DNA of 64,000 bases from Thamnaconus septentrionalis (lineage: Eukaryota; Chordata; Actinopteri; Tetraodontiformes; Monacanthidae): the NCBI GenBank assembly GCA_009823395.1, contig CM020503.1, positions 4,430,501 through 4,494,500 of the forward strand, read 5' to 3'. Every line of letters begins with the position of its first letter. The stretch's first letter is position 1. The notes under the pieces were generated by a model that was not told the DNA's origin, did not search any database, and worked only from the letters and a program-made list of their open reading frames with translations. Shown piece after piece: positions 54,288 through 64,000 of this stretch. Made by a program: the position numbers and the translations under genes.

Positions 54288-57095
54288 TACCTGAGTAGTT
54301 TTGGTCATAGCTTCACAATGATGTATTGCTGTCTTCTGCAATTAGCTTAGCACACATGATATGAAAGCCACACATCTTTTATAAAAAAGTATCAGACGTA
54401 AATAATGGGTAGCGTTAGTTTGGGGGAATATTTCACAGACCTGCAGTGGCTGTGTGGCATTTCCTGACATTTTGACACTTCAGGGTTCAGGTGGAGAAAG
54501 TAATGAAAAAAAAGAAAAAAAGGTTTGGGGCGAGTAATTCACACTGTGGGGGAAATCCTAATAATTGAGCATAATGGAGGCTGTCACAGTGGGAATGTCA
54601 TTCGCAGGTTGTCTGCTGCTGCTGTATTGACTGCGGTTTGAAGAAATTGTATGGAAAAGAGTAAAGTGTAATGCTCTGAAAACAAGATGACTAAGACGTG
54701 GGAAAAAATAACCAGAAGCCACGTTGCCTCGAAAAACCAGCGTTACCTGGAACATCCAAATACACGACTCATCTCTGACTCGGTCATTGTTTCTGTTGCT
54801 TTGACCGCCAGGTTGGTTCCGTTGGCTCAAAACTGGATTTAGGACCTCTGGAGAGGAGTGAAACAACACTGTGCAACCCCCTCGGCTCCACTAATGGGAT
54901 TATGAGCTATCTTCCCGCTTCATAATTCGCGGCGCTAGTCCAAGCACATAAACACGAGAAGCCTGTTTATTTTTTTTGTTTTTCCCATTGACAAGGAAAC
55001 CAAGTCCACACTTCAAGGGTGTCGGAGTTCTTCCAGAATACTTTCCAGTTTTTCGGTCAACTGACCCAACACGCACGGCATGTTTGTGTTAGAGAGGAGG
55101 CAACAATAGCGAGTGCTAGCTTATCGGATTGCATGACTCATCGGGGTCAGAAGGCAGAATCAAACACTATTACAAAGTGAAATTTGGGCCGTCTGAAAAA
55201 TGAATTCTTGTTATTTGGTAAAATGAAAAGAAATGGATGATAATGACAGAAAGTGGCTGAATGTTTGTTCATTAATTTCATTTTAGCTTGTCAGATATGG
55301 CTGCTCGCATACTGGCATGGACTGCCCCCCGTTTGTACTGTAAAGGATGGACCCTCTCTCCTTTTATCAACATCTTGGAGAGGTATGTTATTGTTAGAAA
55401 ACATTGGTCAAGACCACTTTGCATAATATTTGACCTTTGAGGACTTTAACTGACAAAACAAGGAAAAAAAAAAAAAAAATGATTCCATCTTTTGGAACTT
55501 TTGTCATAAATGAACACGACAGCGTAAACAGGCCCCAAAACCTCAGTGGGGAAACAGTTTTCCTGACCTCCATTCAGCATTTGCAAAAGCAGCCTTATTT
55601 AGCCCCACTACTACTGCTGCCACTCGTGCTATAATGGAAACTATGATCTGTTTCCCCGCATTGATTCCGTTGACAAGTTGGAGCCTCGGGAGACGTTATC
55701 ACTCGTGCTGCCAGTTTCCCCTCCAACTTTCCCGCCCGCAGTCACGAAAGGTGTCGCAGCACAAACAAGGCCGCCGATGCCAGGAGCGCCCTCAGCTGTG
55801 CGGCTCGGCCTTGCTACGGCCGGACGGTCAGCAGCAAGGGTGGGAAGCCTGGAAAAAGCTGCTCAAATAGATGTGGATCAAAAAAAAAATGAAAAGAAAA
55901 AAAAAAAAACAGAATATGATGTTTGTGAGCAGCAACAACCACATGCAGTTTTTCAGGCCAGTTTTTTTTGGGAAATGTCACCAAAAAAAACAAAACAAAA
56001 CAGCGTATTTGTTTTTCAAACTGCCCATCTGCTGAATGTCGGCCGATGGAAACGCTGAGGAGCAACATCTACATCCACGGCAACATCTGTGCAGGGAACA
56101 ACTGTTAGCCACACATGACTAATGCCTGTTGATTTATGACGCATGATAGTACGGCAGAGAAGACAGTCCAGGCTCTTCTTGAAAAAGCAGTTTATCATCA
56201 GAATTGTCAGATCCGATGGTCAAGCCAGCAGTTGCCAGGCTGACCAGAAGGGATTCAAGGATGCAGCAGAAACCCGAAACCTCCCGTCTGGGCCGTCAGG
56301 AGCACCTCTTTCAAAACAACTGATTGCACATCAGCGTGAGTTTTTGAAACCGTAGCCGAGTGGACACCTAAAGCCCACCTCGCATAAAGTTCCAAAGCTG
56401 TGATTGGCTGTTGGCAACATGAGGTCATGACCCAGCATCAGATCCATACATGAAGCAAATGCATGGCTAGTCTGGCCGAGGCAGGACAAGTTAAAACAAT
56501 GAAAGAATCAAATAATTTCTCACACGTGAGGTCCGTGATCTCTTGTCTGCCTTTCCTTTGTTTTACAGCCTCCACAAACACAGGAGGTCTGTGCAGACAC
56601 ACTGCACTCTCCTATTAAAAGATATTCATACTCCTGCACCCTTTAATATCTGAATATGATTGAAGCAATTTGTCAACAATCGCAGGAGAAGACTGTCCAG
56701 AGAGTTCTACCGGACCTTCTAAATAAAGATGACAACTATCGATCTGGGTCAAGGGTCATCAAAGAAGCCACAACAATAACTTCTTCCTCTTAAGTTCTGC
56801 TACTGAACCACAGTCCTGCAGAAAATCTCATTTCATGATCGTGTTTCATCCTTCAGTAGACTTGCAGATGCTGTGCTGCAGCTCATTGCTGTGGTTTGCT
56901 GACGTCACAGCCAGTCGGGCCCGGTTCTCCTCCAACCGGGTTCAGACCTTCTGGTAACCCCGCCCACAATTCCTCCCCCTCTGCCCACTTCTCCTCCTCC
57001 TATCTCGTCCCTTCTCCCGACTCCTCAGCTCGTTACCTCATGCTCACACCACCTCACCCCACCTGCCCCGCCCACCCGGCTCAGCCCCACCCGAC

Positions 57096-57096
<1 letters not shown>
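54288..57096. other. No gene recognised in this 2.8-kb stretch
   Basis: A16 run at 55464-55479 and A-runs at 55879-55910. A 126-codon plus frame at 55678-56058 passes through these A-runs as poly-Lys, with no recognisable domain. Confidence 0.45.

Positions 57097-57100
<4 letters not shown>

Positions 57101-57121
<21 letters not shown>
57101..57121. repeat. CA microsatellite
   Basis: About 10 CA units preceded by a C-rich CCCAC stretch. Confidence 0.93.
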
Positions 57122-57126
<5 letters not shown>

Positions 57127-57605
57127 GCTTTTTTGGTTCCTGGCCTCACATCATGATCGTCTCCGCCCTTCCTCTCCCCATTATTGGAGCCCTATCCTGC
57201 TCATTACTGCAGTCTGGCCGATGCAAGTTGCTGGTCTCGAGAGATGAACGAGAACTTTAACGCTGGAGGTTTTTTCCCGGCTGGTGCTGCTGCAGAGTTT
57301 CAGTGTCTCACATAATGATGCAGCTCTCAGCACGCAGGAACCGACAGTGTGGGGAATAAATGGAGAAAAGTAGAGAAACACACGGCGAGCACACAGCACA
57401 GCCAACCAAAAAAAAAAAAAAAGTTTGCAGGAAGACAAATTTGAAGAGAGGACAGAGGCCCGGCGAGAACAGGAACCGGCGTGCTGAGTTTTATGTCGCC
57501 TGGCGGTGCGTCTGGTCCATTTGTGGTCGTGTTTGGCATTCGGCTGCAGACCACTAACAGGCCACATGAAGCACAGTGGCAGCGAGTCACAGAGGAGGAG
57601 AGCAG
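57122..57605. other. No gene recognised
   Basis: A-run at 57408-57422. A 156-codon minus frame (57651-57181) ends in a His-Thr repeat from the neighbouring TG tract and has no recognisable domain. Confidence 0.45.
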
Positions 57606-57630
57606 GTGTGTGTGTGTGTGTGTGCGTGCA
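57606..57630. repeat. TG microsatellite
   Basis: About nine TG units, then CGTGCATGTG. Confidence 0.92.
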
Positions 57631-60600
57631 TGTGCCATGTTTTTGCGCCACTGTCTGCCTCTGCAGAGGATTTGCAGACGCTCCTGTTTTACCACAGACT
57701 AACAGAAGGAGAGAATACAGCCAAACGTCATGACCAGAAGGTGGTCACAAAGGTCTCGCCATCCTCGCTGAGACCGGAGGGGGGAGAAAAGAAAAATATG
57801 CAGATGTTTTGAGGGAGTCGGCATGGAAAAGCGTCTGTTCGTCCTGACGGGAAAGCAAATATTCAGATCACTTGAGACGATTTGTTAAAGTGACATCACA
57901 TCGAATTACGAAGCAGAGAAGTAGTGGAAGGGGCTCAGTTGGAATGCTAGCTAATGTTGGTATTGTGATTTATTGCTGGGTTTGCGGCCATATATATGTT
58001 GATATAATGTCCTCTAAGATGCTGTTAGAAAAAAAATAAGACAAAGATATGGTGACAAAATAATAACTAATAATAACATCACTTCACCTGGTTACAAAAT
58101 TGCACATTTTAGAATAAAATGTGCCACAAACAGTGCATCTCACAATGTATCAAGGACAGCAATAAAGTTTCCACACCGACATTTTACTGGGGGACTTTGC
58201 TAAAAAAAAAAGAAAAAAAAGGCAAAATAAAAAACTCCCATGGAGGTTAGAGCCAGAAAACACTGACAATCTCCCAGTAGGATGTCTTTTTGTCCAACAT
58301 GTCAGGGTGTGTTATTGATGTGTTATGCTTGTCAGGGTCTCAGTGAGGTCGTGTCCCACCCACCAGTTGACACTGGCGCCACTGGGGAGCAGGTCGGTGT
58401 CACCAGGGTCTTGGGTTTGCATTTTAAGCTATAGCTAATGAACAACAACCAAACAACCTCAATAATGATCCGTAAAAAAAAAAAAACACAGCACATGTAT
58501 AAGGTGGCACTCATGCCAAAACACAATATTTTGGTGAACATGTGCATGACTGTCCTACCCTCATACTATAAAAAGGCATGAAGATACAGTGTACATGGGA
58601 AACTGCTGTTCCACCACCACTGAGGCTCTGGCATCTTTCTCCCAGAGGCTGGAAGGAAAATGGGAGCATGTGCAGGAAATGTGACAGTGGAATGAAAACA
58701 CACCACGATTCGACACCTTGTGGCAATGAAAACGCCTAATAATGACACAGCTCATCATAGTTAATAGAGTTGACGTGCAGACGTCCAGTTACTTATTGTG
58801 TTTTGATAATACAACATCTACTATTCCACTAGTTTACTGTAGAAAAGGTTCAAGTCTCTTGTAGTTTCTCCAATATCACATCCATATTACAACATTTTAG
58901 CTTAACGTTGGCAAGTCTAGCTTTCACACACTAGAGGGATTATACACTTGCATTGTCACGCAACATTTTCCTGTTTGCTCAGTGGAGGTTTGTTGCTTCA
59001 CATGCAAGACGAGGGAGGGAGGAGGAGCTATTGGGATGAGAGGAGTGCGAGTTCAAAGCCTCTTTGTTTTGGTTTATATGCTTTGCCCCATTTGTTGCCC
59101 CTTTAACAAAGATGCACGCCCTCGTGAAAAAGCCCTTCTTTGAAAGCCGAGTGTCTTCAAACTAGGCTGTTCAGAACACATGCAAACTCGTATTAATGTC
59201 AAAGACAATGACCCCAAACAGTAGAAGTGGCAGGTGGTCTGAGCCCGAGTTATCCAGCTTCTTGCCAAGTTCAAGTTCACACCCCTGTCCATTCATCCAC
59301 CAATCCATCCTTTCTACCTTAGAGTCGCGACCCCAACACTTCCTCCTCCTCTCAGCCTTTCTTCTTCCCCATCCCACACACATCCGGTTCCATCTTTCCG
59401 AGGCCCCTTTTTTTAATTTGTGGGGGTTTTGGTCGGCAGCAAATTTTGGAAAAGCCTAAAAAGGAGAGTGGGCGGGGAGGGAGAATAAAAGACGCCTTGT
59501 CCTGGCTGGAGATTAATGGAAGCAGACAATGGGACGGTCCCTTCCCCTTCCTTTGCCACCATTCAGGAGCAGAGTCACAGGTCGCCCTCTGAAGTCAAAT
59601 GGCTGCTTGACAGCCAGTGGCTGAGACACATGTGTGGGTGAAAGCGACTGCTTGGGTGAATTTACGGTCGGAGGGAAGAAAGAGGGAGCGTGATTCACCC
59701 ATTCACATGGAAATAGCCTGTCTTGTTTAGATTATGACTCTCTCCACCACGTTTGACCCCAGCCTCATTATTTTACCACTGACATATATATTAATAACAA
59801 GTATACTGCACTAACCGAGCTGAAATGCACGGAAGTTGACAACTGCCAAATAAATAATAAAGTTTTGCTCTTCTTCACAGAGAAGTATTAGATTTGAAGC
59901 ATTTGTGAAACCTATTAAACACAATTGAATGAGTAGAATCCAATATTTGCATCGCAGAAAAGTAAATTCATGCAACCAACTTGGCTCGTTGCGCTATGAT
60001 TTACTTACTTGGAGAGCAGCACAAAGATTTAATGCATGTGGAGTGAAAAAGCCAAGAAGCAACAGGAGAAACCAGTCGGGTTTCACAAGGGCAAAGGAAG
60101 AACAACAGGAAGCAACACATAAAGTTCAAAACCACCATCAGGCAGGACTTTGATTCCAGCTCAGTCATTTTCTTAAAAATGTTTCTCTATCTTAGTTTGG
60201 CCAACTGATGAAAGTCACTTCTCAAGTGTTCAGTGTCATAATGAATGACGACAAAACCGTGTGGTGTCTATTGCAAAGGGAAAGAGGAAAGCCTAGACAG
60301 GCCAAGTCATTGTCAAGTCTGATCTAAAAGAAAAAAAAAAAAAATTTCAACTTGGTGAATGGAGGATAGAAGTGCAAAGTGTCCTGACGTAATCAAACTC
60401 TGGCTTCCAAAGTTCGATGGGAGGAGAGCGAAAACCTCTGTACCATCTAGAAACATCACCAAAAATGCCACCTCTGCGGAACAACATCAATGTAATGGGC
60501 ATTTGTTTAACAAGCTTGCAGTCACTTCCGACTTTAGTGGAAGGAAGTGCCAGGTGCTTTTGATCAAATTCCAGTATTTTTTTTTTTTTCAAATAATTAC

Positions 60601-61295
60601 CTGTAATATTTCATTTAGAAATCTCATCAATCCAGCTGTTTTGCAAAAAAAATAAATAAAAAAAGACGAGGCACTGGGCTTCGTAATTCAACCTACCCAT
60701 GCCTAATAAGCTTCCAAAACACAGAATCCGACGTCTTTGATTGGAATCTCGTGACCTTTCGAAGAAGAAACCAAGTTCCCCCCTGCAACCCATCCATTTT
60801 GTCGCTAATTAGACCGCATGTTTCGGCTTCGGCCTCCCGTTGTAAACACCGTCGCATCTGACTCCCATTACAAAAAAAAAAAGCAGAAATGAAATAAGCA
60901 ACAAGGCCGAGAGGGAAGCGGCAGTAGCCCACCGAGCCACTGCCAGGCGACTCCAGGCCTGGACCCGTCCAGCGCCGACGTGCCGCGGCTACATCATGAA
61001 GTACTTTACAGGCCGCTAATTAACACACACAGGCGCTTTGGTTAGCGCCTCTGAAAATATACGAATTAGAAAAACATTTCCACTTGTGCCGAGGCGGGAC
61101 TCGCTTGGTGCCGCCGGAGCCACAAATCAGTGCGACGGCTGCAGTCGGCAGCGACCGCTCGGCCGAAAGAAATGCACGTGTTCCTCCCGATGAGAACCTC
61201 ATCACGCCGACATAAACAAGCCACTGACAAACAAACAGTGTCGTAAACTGTTGTTGGGCCTCTGCAGGCTCCTAGCACTGGCTCGAAACAAAGCA
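57631..61295. other. No gene recognised in this 3.7-kb stretch
   Basis: A-runs at 58201-58219 and 58473-58486, and a T-rich run at 60578-60590. A GC box (GGGCGGGG, 59470-59477) sits just before AATAAAAG (59484-59491), a weak promoter-like pair with no gene behind it. Confidence 0.4.
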
Positions 61296-61560
61296 GACAC
61301 ACACACACACACACACACACACACGACCTCCCTCGCCACTCCGGTCGCCTACAGCACGTCATTTATTCTCCGGGTTGGAGCGAACCGCCGAGCAGCTGTT
61401 ATGAGTAACGCCACATGACTCGGAGCTCCTGGCTACGGCGATAAAACACAACACCGCTGATTTGCTAAATGAGCGGATGATTAATTAGAGAAACAGGGGC
61501 GCGATGGGGATGTGGGGGGGTGTAACTAATGAGTTCATTAAGTCGTGATAATGTTCGGGA
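60990..61560. promoter_or_regulatory. Possible conserved regulatory patch
   Basis: CTAATTAAC (61016-61024), hairpin GGCGCT / AGCGCC (61032-61049), GATGATTAATTAG (61477-61489) and TAATGAGTTCATTA (61527-61540, two inverted TAAT-type sites two bases apart). The patch is interrupted by a CA repeat. Inference from motif density only. Confidence 0.22.
61296..61324. repeat. CA microsatellite
   Basis: About 14 AC units. Confidence 0.95.
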
Positions 61561-62640
61561 TCCAGTTTTAACTAACCGTGATCGGGTGTTGGGCTGCTGG
61601 AGATAAACACTGTGGCCACGTTGACATTTACCTGGCAGCACAAGCGCAGTCACGACCACATTCAAGGTGTAAATCAGTTTGTAAGGAGCTGCAAGCTGGA
61701 TCTCTTCAAAGGAGAGATTGGTAAAAAACCTATGGGAAAAAAGAGAACTACATAATGCAAGGAAATATCAAAGGCCGTCAGTTTGTGTTAATTTGTTTGC
61801 AAGGTTGACAAATGCTAAATAATAGCTGATAATTAGGTCAGTATATCAATATCTCTCCCTGGATTGGTCGTTCCAGTGGGTGGGCTCCTTGGATGGAGAT
61901 GAGCAGATGGTCCACTGCAGAATCAGCTGTTGGCCAGATGCTGCACCAGAATGTGTCAAGGTTGGACGACCAGGTTAGCTTTTCAAGATTTGATCAAAGA
62001 GCTTCCCTGTAGTTGTCTTCTGGTCCGAGTCCAAACAGGCCCTAAAGTTCCAGTGAAGTTGAAGTTCTGCCAATAAATGCGTATCTGAGCCAAGCGCAAT
62101 GGCCCCGATTGACTATAGAAATCTCCTTTAGGTTGTAGCTAGAAAGTGCAGAACCAGAACCATACACACTGATTTGACACACTGGAGTGGAGTGGAGTCG
62201 ATGGACTTGCTTCATATAAACAGAAAAGATTAACTTGTTCAATAGTTAAGTGGAGTTCAGTGTCCAGGTAGCACTGGCTCTTGGTGCTCAAGTGATCCGT
62301 ATCTGTTCAGTGTGTGATCCTTGGGATTCCTAATAGGTTCATGAAGCCAGACTTCCTCTCATCGGTTCATACTTGCCTTGCAGGTTTTATCTTACAGTGT
62401 CTGCAGAGCAGTTTCACTCAAGTTTGCATTCCGTTTCACCTCGACTGCTCATTGTAAATCACTGAATGCAGGAGACTCACTCCTAGTTCTGATTGCCAGA
62501 CACACGTTGTCAGTCTTAAATGAGTTGGATGTTGAAAGACTCAGGCATCATTCAGTCAATGTTCGCTCTTCCGTATGGAAAGAGGTTACAGTTCAAGTCC
62601 TACTGAGGAAATAACGGATAAATATATCAAAACAATAAGC
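61561..62640. other. No gene recognised
   Basis: Mixed DNA with short frames. GTTCAAGTCC at 62592-62601 resembles a tRNA B box, but no A box or cloverleaf precedes it. Confidence 0.45.
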
Positions 62641-63560
62641 AAAGGGCTGTGTTTAGCATTATGTGCACAGATTTTGCTTCCCCATTTATCTGAGCAATAG
62701 TTACAACAATAACTAGTCTAGCCTAATAGGAGATACATTTCCACCGTCCTCCGCAATCTTTACTTCCGTTGTCTACTTATGAAACATCAGTTCTATCACT
62801 CGCACAATGTGCCAGGCTATAATTCCGCCAAACACAAATTTAAGCATCGGGAACGCCTCAAATCTACTTTTACTTTACTTTACTCATCCGTTGTTGAAAA
62901 GAATGAAAGCCTTTGAGCTCACCGACATACGCCTCCTTGCTTGGCCAAACATATATATGTCCATATACACATGTATCCAAGCGCAAGCATGTCATATACC
63001 CATTTCCCCCCAGGGAGAGGCATGGAGTGTCAGTCTACGAGGCTGTCAGTGCCTGCTCACTGACAGCCTATAAGTTCCCCTGGTCCCCTTTTGGAATAAC
63101 AACCAGGCCCTTATTGAATAACCCCCCATTCACCTAACCCCGCAGTGTACCCCTCGTCTCCCTCCCAAAGAAAAAAAAATCTCAATCTAAGCTTAATATG
63201 AGGCTGGTTAGCCCCGTTATTGATAAATCCACATTCTTTCAGCCAGCCGCTACAAATTACCATATTAGGAGGCTTATAGGTATTAGTTTTTAGGAGGCCC
63301 TGACCCAAATCAAACAAGCGGTACGCCAATTGCTTTTGTCTGTCTGGGTCATGGACACAGGACAGGTAAAAAACGGGGTACGAGATAGGAGGAGGGCCGA
63401 GCCCAAAGGGGGCGGGGCCGCCGTCGCCTGCAGTCACTGTTGATCAGTCTCACTGGGATCCAGTCCGGGCCAGAGCTGGCACCGTTCACAAGCTTAATAA
63501 TGTTGTGAGCCGGTGATTGCGTAGCTATACCTGTACCGTGTAATCATAGTTAAACATTAC
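62641..63560. other. Block of different texture, unidentified
   Basis: Free of dinucleotide microsatellites and rich in words not typical of the rest of the window (TAGGAGGCTTATAGG, AATAACCCCCCATT). A minus frame (63437-63111, open from just upstream) has an evenly mixed, protein-like composition with several Cys and Trp residues, including Cys-Ser-Gly-Trp-Leu and Phe-Leu-Trp-Glu-Gly. It ends at a TAA. A neighbouring minus frame (63713-63525) has a similar look. I do not recognise either. A decayed retroelement or virus-derived insertion is possible but unproven. Confidence 0.3.
63040..63069. repeat. Perfect 12-bp hairpin with 6-nt loop
   Basis: AGGCTGTCAGTG and CACTGACAGCCT flank CCTGCT. 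It lies in the unidentified block, downstream of the minus-strand frame. Confidence 0.9.
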
Positions 63561-64000
63561 CTCAGACTGTGACACAGTGATCAAGTCAACCCAACTGAAA
63601 AAGAATTGTATCCTTCCATTTGTTTTATGGGAGCGAAATGTCCAATGTAAACACGCTAAGCTGTCGCTACATACATCAGTCAGCCTAATTATTAGGGGTC
63701 CCATTGTCCCCATTTATTTTTTTTTTAATCGTAATTTTTCTTCTCTGACTGAAAAGAGTCAAACTGGCATGATTAAATATCAAAAAATAAATAAAAAATA
63801 AAAAAACAGCAAAAAACAGCATTTAACCTTTCGTTTAAAGCCTCCGGAGAAGCATTTGTTGTACTTCCCATCTGTTTGAATGGGCTCAAGAAGAAAACAG
63901 GGCCAGAGCAATTCCAGAGGACATCATGTTGGGTCACCCTCTGTGACATCACTAGAGGCTGTGCGTTTTACGGAAAATTGAGAAAGCAGAAAAAGTTAAG
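63561..64000. other. No gene; A/T-rich run
   Basis: T-rich run at 63716-63726 and A-rich AAATAAATAAAAAATAAAAA stretch at 63783-63805. CTCTGTGACATCAC near 63940 repeats a phrase at 1360. Confidence 0.5.

Noticed and set aside
57181..57651. 156-codon minus frame
   Set aside because: Begins in a translated TG repeat (His-Thr run) and includes a Phe run from a T-tract. No domain.
62592..62601. tRNA B-box-like GTTCAAGTCC
   Set aside because: No A box at the right distance and no cloverleaf.

Overview
The window looks like gene-poor nuclear DNA from a vertebrate, almost certainly a ray-finned (teleost) fish. The reasons are very dense CA/TG, TTA, AG and GATA/GACA microsatellites and decayed copies of interspersed repeats that I recognise as typical of teleost genomes. 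These include Tc1/mariner remnants, a TTAA-flanked miniature element, a reverse-transcriptase fragment of a Jockey/CR1/L2/Rex1-type LINE, a hAT-like repeat block and a tRNA-like SINE-type repeat with its usual 3' end. There is no bacterial or organelle gene organisation, no CRISPR array, no rRNA or tRNA gene that I can support, and no intact protein-coding gene. Most open frames above 60 codons are chance frames or simple repeats read as poly-Leu, Ser-Leu, Tyr-Leu-Ser-Ile or Cys-Val.

Layout. 1-13,650: single-copy-looking sequence with many microsatellites, a 192-bp GATA/GACA tract (4605-4796), a GC-rich patch with a perfect 17-bp inverted repeat (4214-4272) and a repeat 3' end (7205-7341). 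13,655-14,595: a Tc1-like transposase fragment joined to a frameshifted LINE reverse-transcriptase fragment. 15,765-15,884: a near-perfect 52-bp hairpin, the most striking local structure. 16-31 kb: mostly featureless, with one possible 24-nt microexon (26,521-26,544). 31.8-32.4 kb: three diverged copies of one motif. 36.6-38.1 kb: a TTAA-flanked miniature transposon, then an internally deleted Tc1 element on the minus strand. 39.8-41.3 kb: polypyrimidine tracts and an old SINE-like repeat. 43.5-45.6 kb: A-tract, a possible conserved regulatory patch and an 81-bp AG tract. 46.4-47.4 kb: hAT-like composite repeat with tandem and inverted 27-mers. 47.4-62.6 kb: mostly unannotatable, with a 78-bp TTA tract and possible homeodomain-site patches near 61 kb. 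62.6-63.6 kb: a block of different texture with a protein-like minus-strand frame that I cannot identify.

Nothing here forms an operon or pathway. The only coding remnants are dead transposable elements. I found no convincing new biological system. The observations most worth testing are the fold-back hairpin, the possible microexon, the composite repeat at 46.9-47.2 kb and the odd block at 62.6-63.6 kb.
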